Positions 26,179 to 34,848 of a stretch of 64,000 bases of DNA are shown in pieces (within the stretch, counting starts at the first letter, position 1; each line of letters opens with the position of its first letter). The translations under genes and the position numbers were made by a program. Source of the DNA: Clostridiales bacterium (GTDB taxonomy: Bacteria; Bacillota; Clostridia; Christensenellales; Borkfalkiaceae); contig SVIP01000002.1 in the NCBI GenBank assembly GCA_015069425.1, forward strand, positions 1 through 64,000. Direction: 5' to 3'. The notes beneath the pieces were generated by a model. That model was not told the origin of the DNA. It worked only from the letters and a program-made list of their open reading frames with translations, and ran no database searches.

Positions 26179-26823
26179 TTATACTTTAATATCATTTATA
26201 AGTTTTTCACTTAATTTTTTCAAAATATCATCCAAATTTTTGTCTTCGGTATTATCTACAATATAAACTTTTTCTCGCCCATACCTATTTATCCAAAAAT
26301 CAACTATATTATCCACAACATATATGATTCTTTCAATTGAATTTTGTTTGTGATATATTAAAGTCTTGTCATTTCTTTTTTCTATCCTTTTGTTAATCGA
26401 TTCACAAGATGCTTTTACGTAAACTAGTATCCTATCCATTTTACAAGGCAGCAATTCATTAAAATAATAAGTTACATATTCTTCTTTAAGTGGTTTTTCA
26501 TCAAACATCGAACATATAAATTGCCCTAGCCCTTGTTCATAAATAGTTACATTAAATTTATCTTTTGATGCTATAAGCGTCAAATAATACAAAAAAAATT
26601 TAGGCTTTTTAATGACACGAAGCAACCTAAAACTATAAAATGGCTTCGTTATAAAATATTTTAAACACAGAAAAAACTTATAAGTTACTCTTTTAACCCA
26701 ACCACCATGAGATATTTTATATTGCGATTCACAAACACTAATTTTTGATTTTAAAGTTTTTACCAATTCGTGCGATATTGTAGTTTTGCCAGAGCATGGT
26801 GCTCCAATAAATTCAACAATCAT
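26179..26823 (-). CDS. P-loop kinase-like protein in the polysaccharide operon
   Basis: This 214-residue protein begins with the Walker A motif IEFIGAPCSGKTT-type sequence (GAPCSGKTT at residues 7-15). It has a lid-like basic region (INKRIEKRNDKT) resembling nucleoside or thymidylate kinase folds. Similar small kinases occur in capsule loci, but the phosphorylated group is unknown. It lies between two glycosyltransferases with short spacing, so it belongs to the operon. A sugar or nucleotide kinase role is inference. Confidence 0.6.
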   Translation of the reverse strand: MIVEFIGAPCSGKTTISHELVKTLKSKISVCESQYKISHGGWVKRVTYKFFLCLKYFITKPFYSFRLLRVIKKPKFFLYYLTLIASKDKFNVTIYEQGLGQFICSMFDEKPLKEEYVTYYFNELLPCKMDRILVYVKASCESINKRIEKRNDKTLIYHKQNSIERIIYVVDNIVDFWINRYGREKVYIVDNTEDKNLDDILKKLSEKLINDIKV

Positions 26824-26834
26824 TTTTAATACAC

Positions 26835-27800
26835 CTATTTAACTTTAATTTTCCTATAGACGCATCTAATTACATTTCTTACTTTACCAATAACAGAAAA
26901 ATAAATCTTATACCAAGATGAAACAATCGCAAATTTTATGGGCGATGTCAGTTCTTTTGCATATGCAAAGGCATATGCGGAAGCATCGGGCATTAAACGT
27001 TTTCTTAAATAACCACCAAGACGCAAAAAATACTTACCTTGCTTATAATGCGGATTTGCATACATTTGGTCTGCGATCCATTTATGCAAATTATTCCCCT
27101 CAATATCAAAAGTCGATACTTTTGTTTTTCCTACCTGTCTTTTATGCACTCGCCCTCTAATCAAGCAACGATCTAAATAATAAAAATCATAACCTGCAAA
27201 TAATAATCTATACCAGTACTCTGCGTCAGAAACAGTTCGTATTTTTTCGTTAAAGCCGCCTATATCATCAAATGCTTTCCTTGGCAATAAGAAGGAACAA
27301 CCAGCCAAGCGATAATTATATACATTGTTTAAAATCATCTCTATCAACGGTTCTTTTTCTTTTACATCGCTATAATTGTACTTAAGTATCGTTTTACCAT
27401 GAATATCGATGGATTCTGCAGCGCATCTTACTACTACTCTATCTAAATTGAGATCTGGATTTATTTTAAGCAACTTCCTAACGTAATTTACCTCCTCCTC
27501 AACCTTTGTTGGATAATACAAGTCATCATGTGAAAGCCATGATAACCATTCACCGCTCATATTTTCTATACAAAGGTTAAGTGCAGTCGAAACGCCACCA
27601 TTTTCTTTATAAAAATACCTAATTTTATCTCCGTAAGACAATGCGATTTTTTCTGTCTCACCATTATCATTAGAACCGTCATTTACAACTATAATCTCAA
27701 TATTGTTGTACGTTTGTTCTAAAGCCGAATCAATACTTTCTTTTAAATAATTCGAGCCATTATAAACAGGAATTACTATAGTTACTAGAGGATTATACAT
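26835..27800 (-). CDS. Glycosyltransferase family 2
   Basis: This 321-residue protein has a GT-A fold: PLVTIVIPVYNGSNYLKES at the start, IIVVNDGSNDNGE, and LSWLSHDDLYYP with the DxD-type metal site. VSDAEYWYRLLFAGY follows. It transfers a sugar from a nucleotide donor to the lipid-linked intermediate. The C-terminus has amphipathic basic helices that could bind the membrane. Donor and linkage are unknown. Confidence 0.88.
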   Translation of the reverse strand: MYNPLVTIVIPVYNGSNYLKESIDSALEQTYNNIEIIVVNDGSNDNGETEKIALSYGDKIRYFYKENGGVSTALNLCIENMSGEWLSWLSHDDLYYPTKVEEEVNYVRKLLKINPDLNLDRVVVRCAAESIDIHGKTILKYNYSDVKEKEPLIEMILNNVYNYRLAGCSFLLPRKAFDDIGGFNEKIRTVSDAEYWYRLLFAGYDFYYLDRCLIRGRVHKRQVGKTKVSTFDIEGNNLHKWIADQMYANPHYKQGKYFLRLGGYLRKRLMPDASAYAFAYAKELTSPIKFAIVSSWYKIYFSVIGKVRNVIRCVYRKIKVK

Positions 27801-27809
27801 TTTAAACTC

Positions 27810-28928
27810 CTATACACCAAATTTTACATAAATTGAATTCATTTCAGATAAAGAAACTTCTATCGAATATTTTTGAGAATCTCTTAATGCGTTTTGAGAC
27901 ATTTTTTTATATTCATTAAAATTGCTTTTCATATATAAAATATTTTTAATAAATTCCTGCTCGTTTTTATTAGAAAATAAAAAACCATTTTCTCCATTTA
28001 TAACAACATCATTATGCCCCCTAATATCGGACACGATGGCTGGCAACCCAGAGGCAAAACCTTCAATAACGTTTATTGCCATTCCTTCTTGAAAACTTGA
28101 TGAAATGAGCACATCACTCATTCTGTATAAGTCAGGCATGTCTTTCCTAAAGCCTAAAAAATCTATATGTTTTTCTACGCCAAGTTTTTTAGCATACAAC
28201 TTACATTCTTCAAGTAATTTTCCTTTTCCACAGAAAATAATTTTAAAATTAGAACATTCATCCGCTAATTCTTTTGTTGCCCTAATAATGAACCTATGAT
28301 TTTTTCTACTGATGAATTCTGCCGCATATATTAAAACAAACTTGTTTTCATAACCAAACTGTTTTTTTAGTTCTAATTTTTCTTTTTCTGTTAGCGCCGA
28401 GAACTTTTCTAAATTCACTCCTATACCTGAAATTTTCTCAACAACTGTATTTTTAGAAAATTTTTTCTTTGCCAATTGATAATCTTCTTCATTGATAGTA
28501 ATGATACAATCTGTATTTTTTGCCAATAATTTTTCCATTGTATAATACAATACCCAATTTCTTATTGGTGCGCCCTTATAAAAATGAAAGCCATGTGCAG
28601 TATATAGTACTTTTGCTCCTTCTCTTCTAATTTGTTTAGTTGCTAAACGACCTATCACTCCACCCATAGGCGTATGACTATGTATAATGCTATATTTTTC
28701 TTCATTAATAATTTTTCGAGCTAACCTTAACGCCTTAAAATTTTTAACATTAAAAGGAGAACGTTGTATGCAAATATCGTAAAGCTTATCACAATAATCA
28801 ACTTTTTTGCCATTTGCATTTGTCATTATGTGCACTACATATCCATTATCCTTAAACCACTTTAAATATGGCAAGTGGAATGCTTCTATGTGAGATAAAA
28901 TATTGCTAATAAACAAAACTTTTTTCAT
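27810..28928 (-). CDS. Glycosyltransferase, GT4-like (EpsD/PglA-type)
   Basis: This 372-residue protein has KKVLFISNILSHIEAFHLPY, IIHSHTPMGGVIGRL, TAHGFHFYKG and the C-terminal ISSSFQEGMAINVIEGFASG. This pattern is close to PglA/EpsD enzymes that add the second sugar after a PglC-type initiation. The start is ATG 28928, two bases after the preceding stop codon (TGATAATG), with AAAGGTAA upstream. An in-frame TTG at 28934 is less likely. Its position near the PglC-like gene fits an early step. Confidence 0.87.
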   Translation of the reverse strand: MKKVLFISNILSHIEAFHLPYLKWFKDNGYVVHIMTNANGKKVDYCDKLYDICIQRSPFNVKNFKALRLARKIINEEKYSIIHSHTPMGGVIGRLATKQIRREGAKVLYTAHGFHFYKGAPIRNWVLYYTMEKLLAKNTDCIITINEEDYQLAKKKFSKNTVVEKISGIGVNLEKFSALTEKEKLELKKQFGYENKFVLIYAAEFISRKNHRFIIRATKELADECSNFKIIFCGKGKLLEECKLYAKKLGVEKHIDFLGFRKDMPDLYRMSDVLISSSFQEGMAINVIEGFASGLPAIVSDIRGHNDVVINGENGFLFSNKNEQEFIKNILYMKSNFNEYKKMSQNALRDSQKYSIEVSLSEMNSIYVKFGV

Positions 28929-28930
28929 TA

Positions 28931-29560
28931 TCAATTACCTTTATAATATAATCCATCAGCGTTATCGAACCAAATAGACTTTATACCCAAATTTTCCGTC
29001 GCCACAAAATCTTTATTGATATTATCCGCAATGTATGCCATTTCTGAAAAATGCACCCCAAAATGTTCTGCCATTAAAATAAAAGCTTTTGGATTTGGTT
29101 TCCGAAACTCTATACCACCGAGAGCATCTGTTATAATTATTTTATTAAAATATTTCTCAATCCCCAATGCTTTTATTTTTGCTATCTGTCCCTCTATTCT
29201 ACCATCGGTAATCATACCTAGTTGTTTGTTTTTTAATTTTTCTAATAAAATTTTTGCTTTCGGATATAAAGTTATGTTTGGATTTTGTTCTCTATATGTA
29301 AATAAACATTTTTTTAAACTCTGTTCACTATATAAACCTTCTTTTTTCAAAACAAAATCTATCGCTTTTTCTTTTGCACAAAATGCATCCCATAATTTAC
29401 CACTCATATTACTAATTTCAGGAAAAAGCTTTGATATTTTATCATATCCACTTTTAACATAATCTTTTTCGGAATATAGAGTGTCATCTAAATCAAACAA
29501 AACAACTTTGATGTCATCAAGATAATGCAAAGATTCCAGCAAACTATTTATTCTATACAT
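28931..29560 (-). CDS. HAD superfamily hydrolase
   Basis: This 209-residue protein has HAD motif I VVLFDLDDTLYSE, motif II LGMITDGRIE, a lysine in GGIEFRKPNPKAF and motif IV AYIADNINKDF. It resembles small phosphatases acting on sugar or nucleotide phosphates. It overlaps the end of the PglC/ATP-grasp gene by 13 bases, and such HAD and ATP-grasp genes tend to occur together in surface sugar loci. The substrate is unknown. A role in making a modified sugar for the repeat unit is inference. Confidence 0.8.
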   Translation of the reverse strand: MYRINSLLESLHYLDDIKVVLFDLDDTLYSEKDYVKSGYDKISKLFPEISNMSGKLWDAFCAKEKAIDFVLKKEGLYSEQSLKKCLFTYREQNPNITLYPKAKILLEKLKNKQLGMITDGRIEGQIAKIKALGIEKYFNKIIITDALGGIEFRKPNPKAFILMAEHFGVHFSEMAYIADNINKDFVATENLGIKSIWFDNADGLYYKGN

Positions 29561-31227
29561 TTATCAACCCTTATACTTTGATCGTATCTACTATACAAAG
29601 CACCGTCTTCTGCCTCTTTATCAATATATCCGATCTTTTCTCCCAAAAGCAACTTTAATAAACACAAAGGTGAATTTGCTCCAGCCATAATAGAGCAAGG
29701 AACACCACCGCCAAAACGAGGATTAATTTCTATATACCAGTTTCTACCATTCTTATCACGAATAAGTTGGACTGTAATAGGTCCATAAGGACGAAAATCT
29801 TTAACTAAAATTTTTATTTCTTCAATAATGTCATCTATTTGACAAATCTCAGTTTTAATAACTTCTCCTGCTCTAACTGCAATTCTTTTTCTAGGCGTTA
29901 TTAGAATAGGGTTGCCTAAAAAATCACAAAAAACATCTACTGTGTATTCTTCTCCCTCTATAAATGGCTGAACTACGTAATCTTTCAATTTGTTTGCAAG
30001 TTGAAATAGTTGTTCTTCCCCCTCAACTTTGTACGCATTTATACTAGAACTACCATCTTTAGGTTTAATAAATGCGGGAAACTCTAGGTTGTATTTATCT
30101 GCGCTATTAAAGGTCTTAGGCGCTGATAATCCTAAACTTAAAAAATACTCTGCTGTAAAATTTTTATTTCTACACAAATCAATCTTATCTATAGCCGACA
30201 CCAAAGCTTTCGTGCTTACTTTTGCAAATTCTTCCTTTTTTTCCGATAATATTTTTAAATCCGTATCAATGGTAGGAATAACCAAATCAACTTTTTCTTT
30301 CTTGCATATTTCCAATAAAAAAGGAATATATTCTTCTTCCATTATTCTTGGAGAAATAAACATTTCATTGCAAAACATTTTTGCAGGAGCAGTGCTTGAA
30401 ATATCGGTTGCTAAAATTCTTAAATTGATTTTAATTTTCTCTGCAGCTTTTCTAAATGATTGAATCAATTCCACACGTCTTCCCACGCATGTAAACAATA
30501 TTGTTATACTTTTCATATTCCCCTTAAATTCTTCCATTGTTGCCGATGTTTCTGAACTAATACCGTCTTTTTTTAACACGCAACTTACAGTTTTAATAAT
30601 AATTTTTATATCATTAAAAAGAGTTACCTTTTCAACGTATTTAATGTCAAATTTAAACTTATCTTCCCAAGACACAGTATTTCTACCATTTACCTGCGCA
30701 TATCCCGTAAGTCCTGGTCTAACTTCGTGCCTACGCCTTTGCTCTGCATTATATCTTGTCAAATATTCTACTAAAAGTGGACGAGGGCCGACGATTGACA
30801 TGTGTCCTATAAAAATATTAAATAGTTCGGGAAGTTCGTCAAGTGACGTACTTCTTAATAATTTTCCATATTTGGTTAATCTCTTTTCATCAGGCAATAA
30901 ATTGCCGTTTTCGTCTTTTTCACAGGTCATAGTTCTAAATTTTATTAGTCTAAATATCTTTTCTTTCCCTGTCTTCTTGTTTTTTCTTCCTGGGCGTAGT
31001 TGTGTAAAAAATGGATTGCCTTTCATTTTTATCGCACCAACTACAATCAAGATAATCAATATTGGCGAAAGCACTATTATAGCGATTCCACTCAAAACCA
31101 AATCGTAAAATCTTTTAAAAAACTGTCTATATAAAAGTGCGGAGAGAACTAGCAATAAACTCACTGCAAAAACGCAAAGAATTAAAATCCCCCACCACTC
31201 TGAAACTAATTTTTCTAAAATGCCCAT
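29548..31227 (-). CDS. PglC-type initiating sugar-phosphate transferase fused to an ATP-grasp domain
   Basis: This 559-residue protein joins two enzymes. Residues 1-235 are a bacterial sugar transferase of the monotopic PGT family: membrane helices at 12-32 and 46-66, FRLIKFRTM, LLRSTSLDELPEL with the catalytic DE at 130-131, SIVGPRPLL, and RPGLTGYAQVNGRN. It moves a sugar phosphate to undecaprenyl phosphate to start the repeat unit. Residues 238-559 are a CarB-like ATP-grasp ligase with TCVGRRVELIQSF, VVQPFIEGEEYTVDVF and WYIEINPRFGGG. Met238 (30516) has AAGGGG just upstream, so the second domain could also be made alone. These domains are usually separate proteins. Confidence 0.85.
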   Translation of the reverse strand: MGILEKLVSEWWGILILCVFAVSLLLVLSALLYRQFFKRFYDLVLSGIAIIVLSPILIILIVVGAIKMKGNPFFTQLRPGRKNKKTGKEKIFRLIKFRTMTCEKDENGNLLPDEKRLTKYGKLLRSTSLDELPELFNIFIGHMSIVGPRPLLVEYLTRYNAEQRRRHEVRPGLTGYAQVNGRNTVSWEDKFKFDIKYVEKVTLFNDIKIIIKTVSCVLKKDGISSETSATMEEFKGNMKSITILFTCVGRRVELIQSFRKAAEKIKINLRILATDISSTAPAKMFCNEMFISPRIMEEEYIPFLLEICKKEKVDLVIPTIDTDLKILSEKKEEFAKVSTKALVSAIDKIDLCRNKNFTAEYFLSLGLSAPKTFNSADKYNLEFPAFIKPKDGSSSINAYKVEGEEQLFQLANKLKDYVVQPFIEGEEYTVDVFCDFLGNPILITPRKRIAVRAGEVIKTEICQIDDIIEEIKILVKDFRPYGPITVQLIRDKNGRNWYIEINPRFGGGVPCSIMAGANSPLCLLKLLLGEKIGYIDKEAEDGALYSRYDQSIRVDKCIE

Positions 31228-31236
31228 AATCTTCCC

Positions 31237-32358
31237 TTAAAAACAACTTTTTATTGCATTAATAACGTAATCTTGTTCTTCTTCTGTCATCTTTATATCT
31301 GACGGCAAACAAAGACCACGACTAAACACGTCCTCACCAACGTTATCACCAGCGGTAACAAAATCATTATTCTTATAGAACGGTTGCATATGCATCGGTT
31401 TCCAAATCGGTCTTGTTTCAATATCTTTTTCACGGAGTTTATATAAAATATCCATAGGTGAAACTTTGCAATCTTTATTAATTAAAATACAACTGAGCCA
31501 AAAATTTGGAACGGTATAATCCAAATAGGGATTCATCGAAAGTGGCAGATCTTTTAATTCTTCTTGGTATTTTCTATAAATCTTTTCTTTCGCCTGTCTA
31601 TGCTCGTCCAAATGCAAGAGTTGTCCACGACCAATCCCCGCAACGACGTTAGACATTCGGTAGTTATACCCTAATTCCTCATGCTGGTACCACTCTGCCT
31701 TTTCTCTAGATTGAGTAGACCAAAAGAACGCCTTATCCCTAGCCTCTTTGCTATCCGTCAAAAGCATTCCACCACCAGAGGTAGTGATAATTTTATTACC
31801 ATTAAAACTTACGATATTGTACTTACCGAAAGTTCCCATTTTTCTACCTTTATAAGTTGCAGAAAGTGCCTCAGCCGCATCTTCAATTAAAATTGCGTTG
31901 TGTTTAGCACAAATATCCATAATCTCGTCCATTTTTGATGGCGTGCCGTAAAGATGTGCAAGTGCAACTACTTTAGTGTCGGGATATTTCTTAAAAGCAT
32001 TTTCCAAAGCCTCTGGACTCATATTCCAAGTATCTCTTTCAGAATCAATATAAATCTGCTCGCCACCCTCATAAGACACGGGATTTACAGTTGCAGCAAA
32101 AGTCATATCCGAACAAAAAACTTTATCCCCCCTCTTCACACCAGCAAGCTTAAAAGCCAAGTGCAAGGCGGCGGTACCCGAACAAAGTGCTAAAGCGTGA
32201 AAATTTTTCACGCTTCCCGTTAAATATTCGCACATTTCCGTTTCAAAATTATCGCAATTAAAACCCAATGGCGCTATCCAGTTTTTGTCAAATGCTTCTT
32301 GAATATATTTCAATTCTTCGCCGTGCATTGTCGGCGTAGATAATAAAATTTTGCCCAT
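31237..32358 (-). CDS. DegT/DnrJ/EryC1/StrS-type sugar aminotransferase
   Basis: This 373-residue PLP enzyme has CSGTAALHLAFKLAGV, DAAEALSATYKG and VSFNGNKIITTSGGGML, with the PLP-binding lysine in NGNK, and closes with TRPIWKPMHMQPF. It aminates a 4-keto or 3-keto nucleotide sugar; PglE-like use of a UDP-4-keto-6-deoxy-GlcNAc is plausible next to a PglC-type transferase. No acetyltransferase of the PglD type is present in the operon. It is the first gene after the promoter. Confidence 0.88.
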   Translation of the reverse strand: MGKILLSTPTMHGEELKYIQEAFDKNWIAPLGFNCDNFETEMCEYLTGSVKNFHALALCSGTAALHLAFKLAGVKRGDKVFCSDMTFAATVNPVSYEGGEQIYIDSERDTWNMSPEALENAFKKYPDTKVVALAHLYGTPSKMDEIMDICAKHNAILIEDAAEALSATYKGRKMGTFGKYNIVSFNGNKIITTSGGGMLLTDSKEARDKAFFWSTQSREKAEWYQHEELGYNYRMSNVVAGIGRGQLLHLDEHRQAKEKIYRKYQEELKDLPLSMNPYLDYTVPNFWLSCILINKDCKVSPMDILYKLREKDIETRPIWKPMHMQPFYKNNDFVTAGDNVGEDVFSRGLCLPSDIKMTEEEQDYVINAIKSCF

Positions 32359-32402
32359 GTCACACCCCTACTAAAGCAATTTTGTACACAAATCGCTTAT
32401 AT

Positions 32403-32431
32403 ATTATATAATAAATAATATAATAAGTCAA
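32403..32431 (-). promoter_or_regulatory. Promoter of the 20-kb polysaccharide operon
   Basis: TTGACT (32431-32426) and a perfect TATAAT (32408-32403) are spaced by 17 bases. The first gene starts 44 bases downstream of the -10 box. No other convincing promoter was seen until the riboswitch unit beyond 12901. Confidence 0.8.
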
Positions 32432-32463
32432 TACCTTTTGAAAAAAACCCTTATTTTTTGTAC

Positions 32464-32503
32464 AAAAAAAGACATATTATCATTTGTAATATGCCTTTTT
32501 TTT
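32464..32503. terminator. Bidirectional terminator between cysK and the polysaccharide promoter
   Basis: CATATTA pairs with TAATATG around a TCATTTG loop, with A7 on one side and T8 on the other. It ends cysK transcription on the minus strand. Confidence 0.75.
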
Positions 32504-32520
32504 CAATATTTTTTGTTTCA

Positions 32521-33453
32521 TTATTCCCCATCAAAAAGTGGAGTGGAAAAATATCTTTCCGCGGTATCTGGAAGTACGGTCACAACCGTTTTACCCTCGC
32601 CAAGTTCTCTTGCAAGTTTTTTGGCTGCCGCTACGTTCGTTCCTGAAGATATTCCACACATTATTCCCTCAAGTCTTGCTAAATCTTTAGAAGTTGCCAA
32701 AGCCTCTTCGTCAGAAATAATGCAAACTTTTTGGAAAATATCACAATTAAGAACGGGAGGGATAAGTCCGTCGCCAATTCCCATCTGAATATGCGTTCCA
32801 ATAGTTCCGCCCGCCAAAATAGCAGCGTTTTCAGGCTCAACCGCCCAAATTTTAATATCTGGGTTTTGTGCTTTTAATACTTCGCCTATACCAGTAATCG
32901 TTCCGCCCGTTCCGATTCCTGAACAAAAGCCGTGAATAGGTCCTGCGACCTGCTCTAAAATTTCCAAGCCCGTATGATGCCTATGCACCATAGGATTTGC
33001 GGGATTTTCAAACTGTTGTGGGACGAAAACGTTGGGGTTTTCTTTCGCCATATTAAGCGCAGTTTTTAAACATCTATCAATACAATCGCCAATATTTCCG
33101 TCATCATGCATCAAAATTACTTCCGCACCATAATGACGAACGAGCTTACGCCTTTCTTCGCTAACAGAATCGGGCATTATGATAATGGTCTTATATCCCT
33201 TTACCGCACCAACAAGCGCTAAGCCAATGCCTTGATTCCCGCTAGTAGGTTCAACAATAATGGTATCCTTATTGATAAGACCTTTTCTTTCCGCATCGCA
33301 AATCATATTGTACGCTGTGCGCGTTTTTATTGACCCGCCAACGTTAAGCCCTTCAAATTTAACCAAAATATCGGCAGACCCTTTTTCTTTAATCTTATTA
33401 AGTTTAATAATCGGAGTATGCCCGATTGCCTCTAACACATTTTCGTAAATCAT
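32521..33453 (-). CDS. cysK: Cysteine synthase (O-acetylserine sulfhydrylase)
   Basis: This 310-residue PLP enzyme makes cysteine from O-acetylserine and sulfide. It shows GHTPIIKLN, the PLP lysine in VGGSIKTRTA, PTSGNQGIGLA, the phosphate-binding GIGTGGTITGIG and GISSGTNVAAA. The length fits CysK. No Shine-Dalgarno sequence precedes the ATG, and the best promoter would place the transcript start at or near the ATG. It lies downstream of the decarboxylase, SCIFF maturase and SCIFF genes on the same strand. Confidence 0.93.
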   Translation of the reverse strand: MIYENVLEAIGHTPIIKLNKIKEKGSADILVKFEGLNVGGSIKTRTAYNMICDAERKGLINKDTIIVEPTSGNQGIGLALVGAVKGYKTIIIMPDSVSEERRKLVRHYGAEVILMHDDGNIGDCIDRCLKTALNMAKENPNVFVPQQFENPANPMVHRHHTGLEILEQVAGPIHGFCSGIGTGGTITGIGEVLKAQNPDIKIWAVEPENAAILAGGTIGTHIQMGIGDGLIPPVLNCDIFQKVCIISDEEALATSKDLARLEGIMCGISSGTNVAAAKKLARELGEGKTVVTVLPDTAERYFSTPLFDGE

Positions 33454-33459
33454 AATACT

Positions 33460-33488
33460 AAGATACTACATATAAAAAATTAAATCAA
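33460..33488 (-). promoter_or_regulatory. Possible cysK promoter giving a leaderless transcript
   Basis: TTGATT (33488-33483) and TATCTT (33465-33460) are separated by 17 bases. The -10 box ends only 6 bases before the cysK ATG at 33453. The match is moderate. Confidence 0.4.
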
Positions 33489-33512
33489 GAAATTTAGCCA
33501 CTAATTACAAAT

Positions 33513-34844
33513 TTATTTATACTCCACTACCGTTACTTCTTCTATGCCGTAATAAACAAAACACTCTATAGCATTTTGGTCTATTTTTTCACCACAAACA
33601 ACTATAGGTACAGCCGGTGGACAAGAGACCGAATCAAATGCGAGAACTTTTCCTAAAGCGTCATTAACCTTAACCACTCTTTTTTTAGCCATTACAGCAT
33701 CTCTAATGCTCATAACTCTTTTCCTTTCTATGAATTTAGGCGCAATTCTATCAATCTCACTGCGTTTGCGTACAGAAAGGAGTACTTTTTCTACTTTTTC
33801 AAAATCCGACTCATGGTTACAAGTAGAGAACATCATGACGATAACGTCACTATCAAAATATTCACATTCTATTTTTTCCGTGCTTAAAATTTTATAAAAC
33901 TCTTCACCCGAATAACCGTATTTTTTTGTTTCTATGGTTAACTTTAACGGCTCGTTCCCAACAAGAGAATAACCACAACTAATTAACTTTTGCTTAATCT
34001 CGTGTATTCTTTTTGTCACTTCCTTTAAACGCAAATCATAACCTTTAGAAAGTTCAAGATTAGTTATATCCAATGAGGCTAGCGTTAGATAAGACGGACT
34101 TGTAGAGCCAAAAAGTGCCATAACTGATTTGACATTTACAGGCAATTTTAAGCCTTTTCTTAAGTGTAAATATGCACCACCCGTCAAAGCAAACAAAGTT
34201 TTATGTGCAGAATCTGAACACATATCTGCGCCCAAATCAATGGGATGTAAAGATTTTTCTAAAAATTTAAGATAACTGCCGTGCGCATTATCCACCATCA
34301 AAAGTACACCGTGTTTTTTACATACTTTTGCTATACTTTCAACGTCTAAGATATTTCCTAAATAGTCTGGGCTTGTAAGATATACGGCAATTGGCTTACT
34401 TTCTATTATCCCTTTTTCAACTTGCTCAGCGCTTACGTTGCACTCTAAATAATTACTCTTGTCTTGTGGGTATATCCAGTTAACTTCAGCACCGCACAGT
34501 GCACAACTGTTAATAAAAGACTTGTGTGCATTCCTGCCCGCTAAAATTAATGGTTTACCCCCATTTTCCGTAGCGTATTGAACGGCTAAGTATACCATTG
34601 TACGAATACAAAGGGAAGATCCTTCAGTTGAATAAAAAGTGTTCGCCCCAAAAATTTTGCTTGCGTTTTTTTCACTTTTCGCTATAATTCCATCTGCGTG
34701 ATATAGGCTATCCGCTCCTTGAATTTCCGTAATGTCAAAAGGCTCTACGCCTATATATTTTTCGCCCTTATGAGCAGGCATATGCAAGCGAACGCTGTCT
34801 TTTGTAGCATATTTTTCAATAAAATCAAAAATAGGCGTTTTCAT
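33513..34844 (-). CDS. Orn/Lys/Arg decarboxylase family PLP protein
   Basis: This 443-residue protein is of the short SpeA/YaaO-like aminotransferase-fold decarboxylase type. Motifs are RLHMPAHKGEKY near the start, GADSLYHADG, FYSTEGSSLCIRT, VDNAHGSYLKF and SDSAHKTLFALTGGAYL with the PLP lysine. It would decarboxylate a basic amino acid to a polyamine precursor. It starts 4 bases after the SCIFF maturase stop codon with a weak ribosome binding site (GGTAAATAAG), so translation may be coupled. Substrate choice among lysine, arginine and ornithine cannot be read. Confidence 0.85.
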   Translation of the reverse strand: MKTPIFDFIEKYATKDSVRLHMPAHKGEKYIGVEPFDITEIQGADSLYHADGIIAKSEKNASKIFGANTFYSTEGSSLCIRTMVYLAVQYATENGGKPLILAGRNAHKSFINSCALCGAEVNWIYPQDKSNYLECNVSAEQVEKGIIESKPIAVYLTSPDYLGNILDVESIAKVCKKHGVLLMVDNAHGSYLKFLEKSLHPIDLGADMCSDSAHKTLFALTGGAYLHLRKGLKLPVNVKSVMALFGSTSPSYLTLASLDITNLELSKGYDLRLKEVTKRIHEIKQKLISCGYSLVGNEPLKLTIETKKYGYSGEEFYKILSTEKIECEYFDSDVIVMMFSTCNHESDFEKVEKVLLSVRKRSEIDRIAPKFIERKRVMSIRDAVMAKKRVVKVNDALGKVLAFDSVSCPPAVPIVVCGEKIDQNAIECFVYYGIEEVTVVEYK

Positions 34845-34848
34845 TTAC

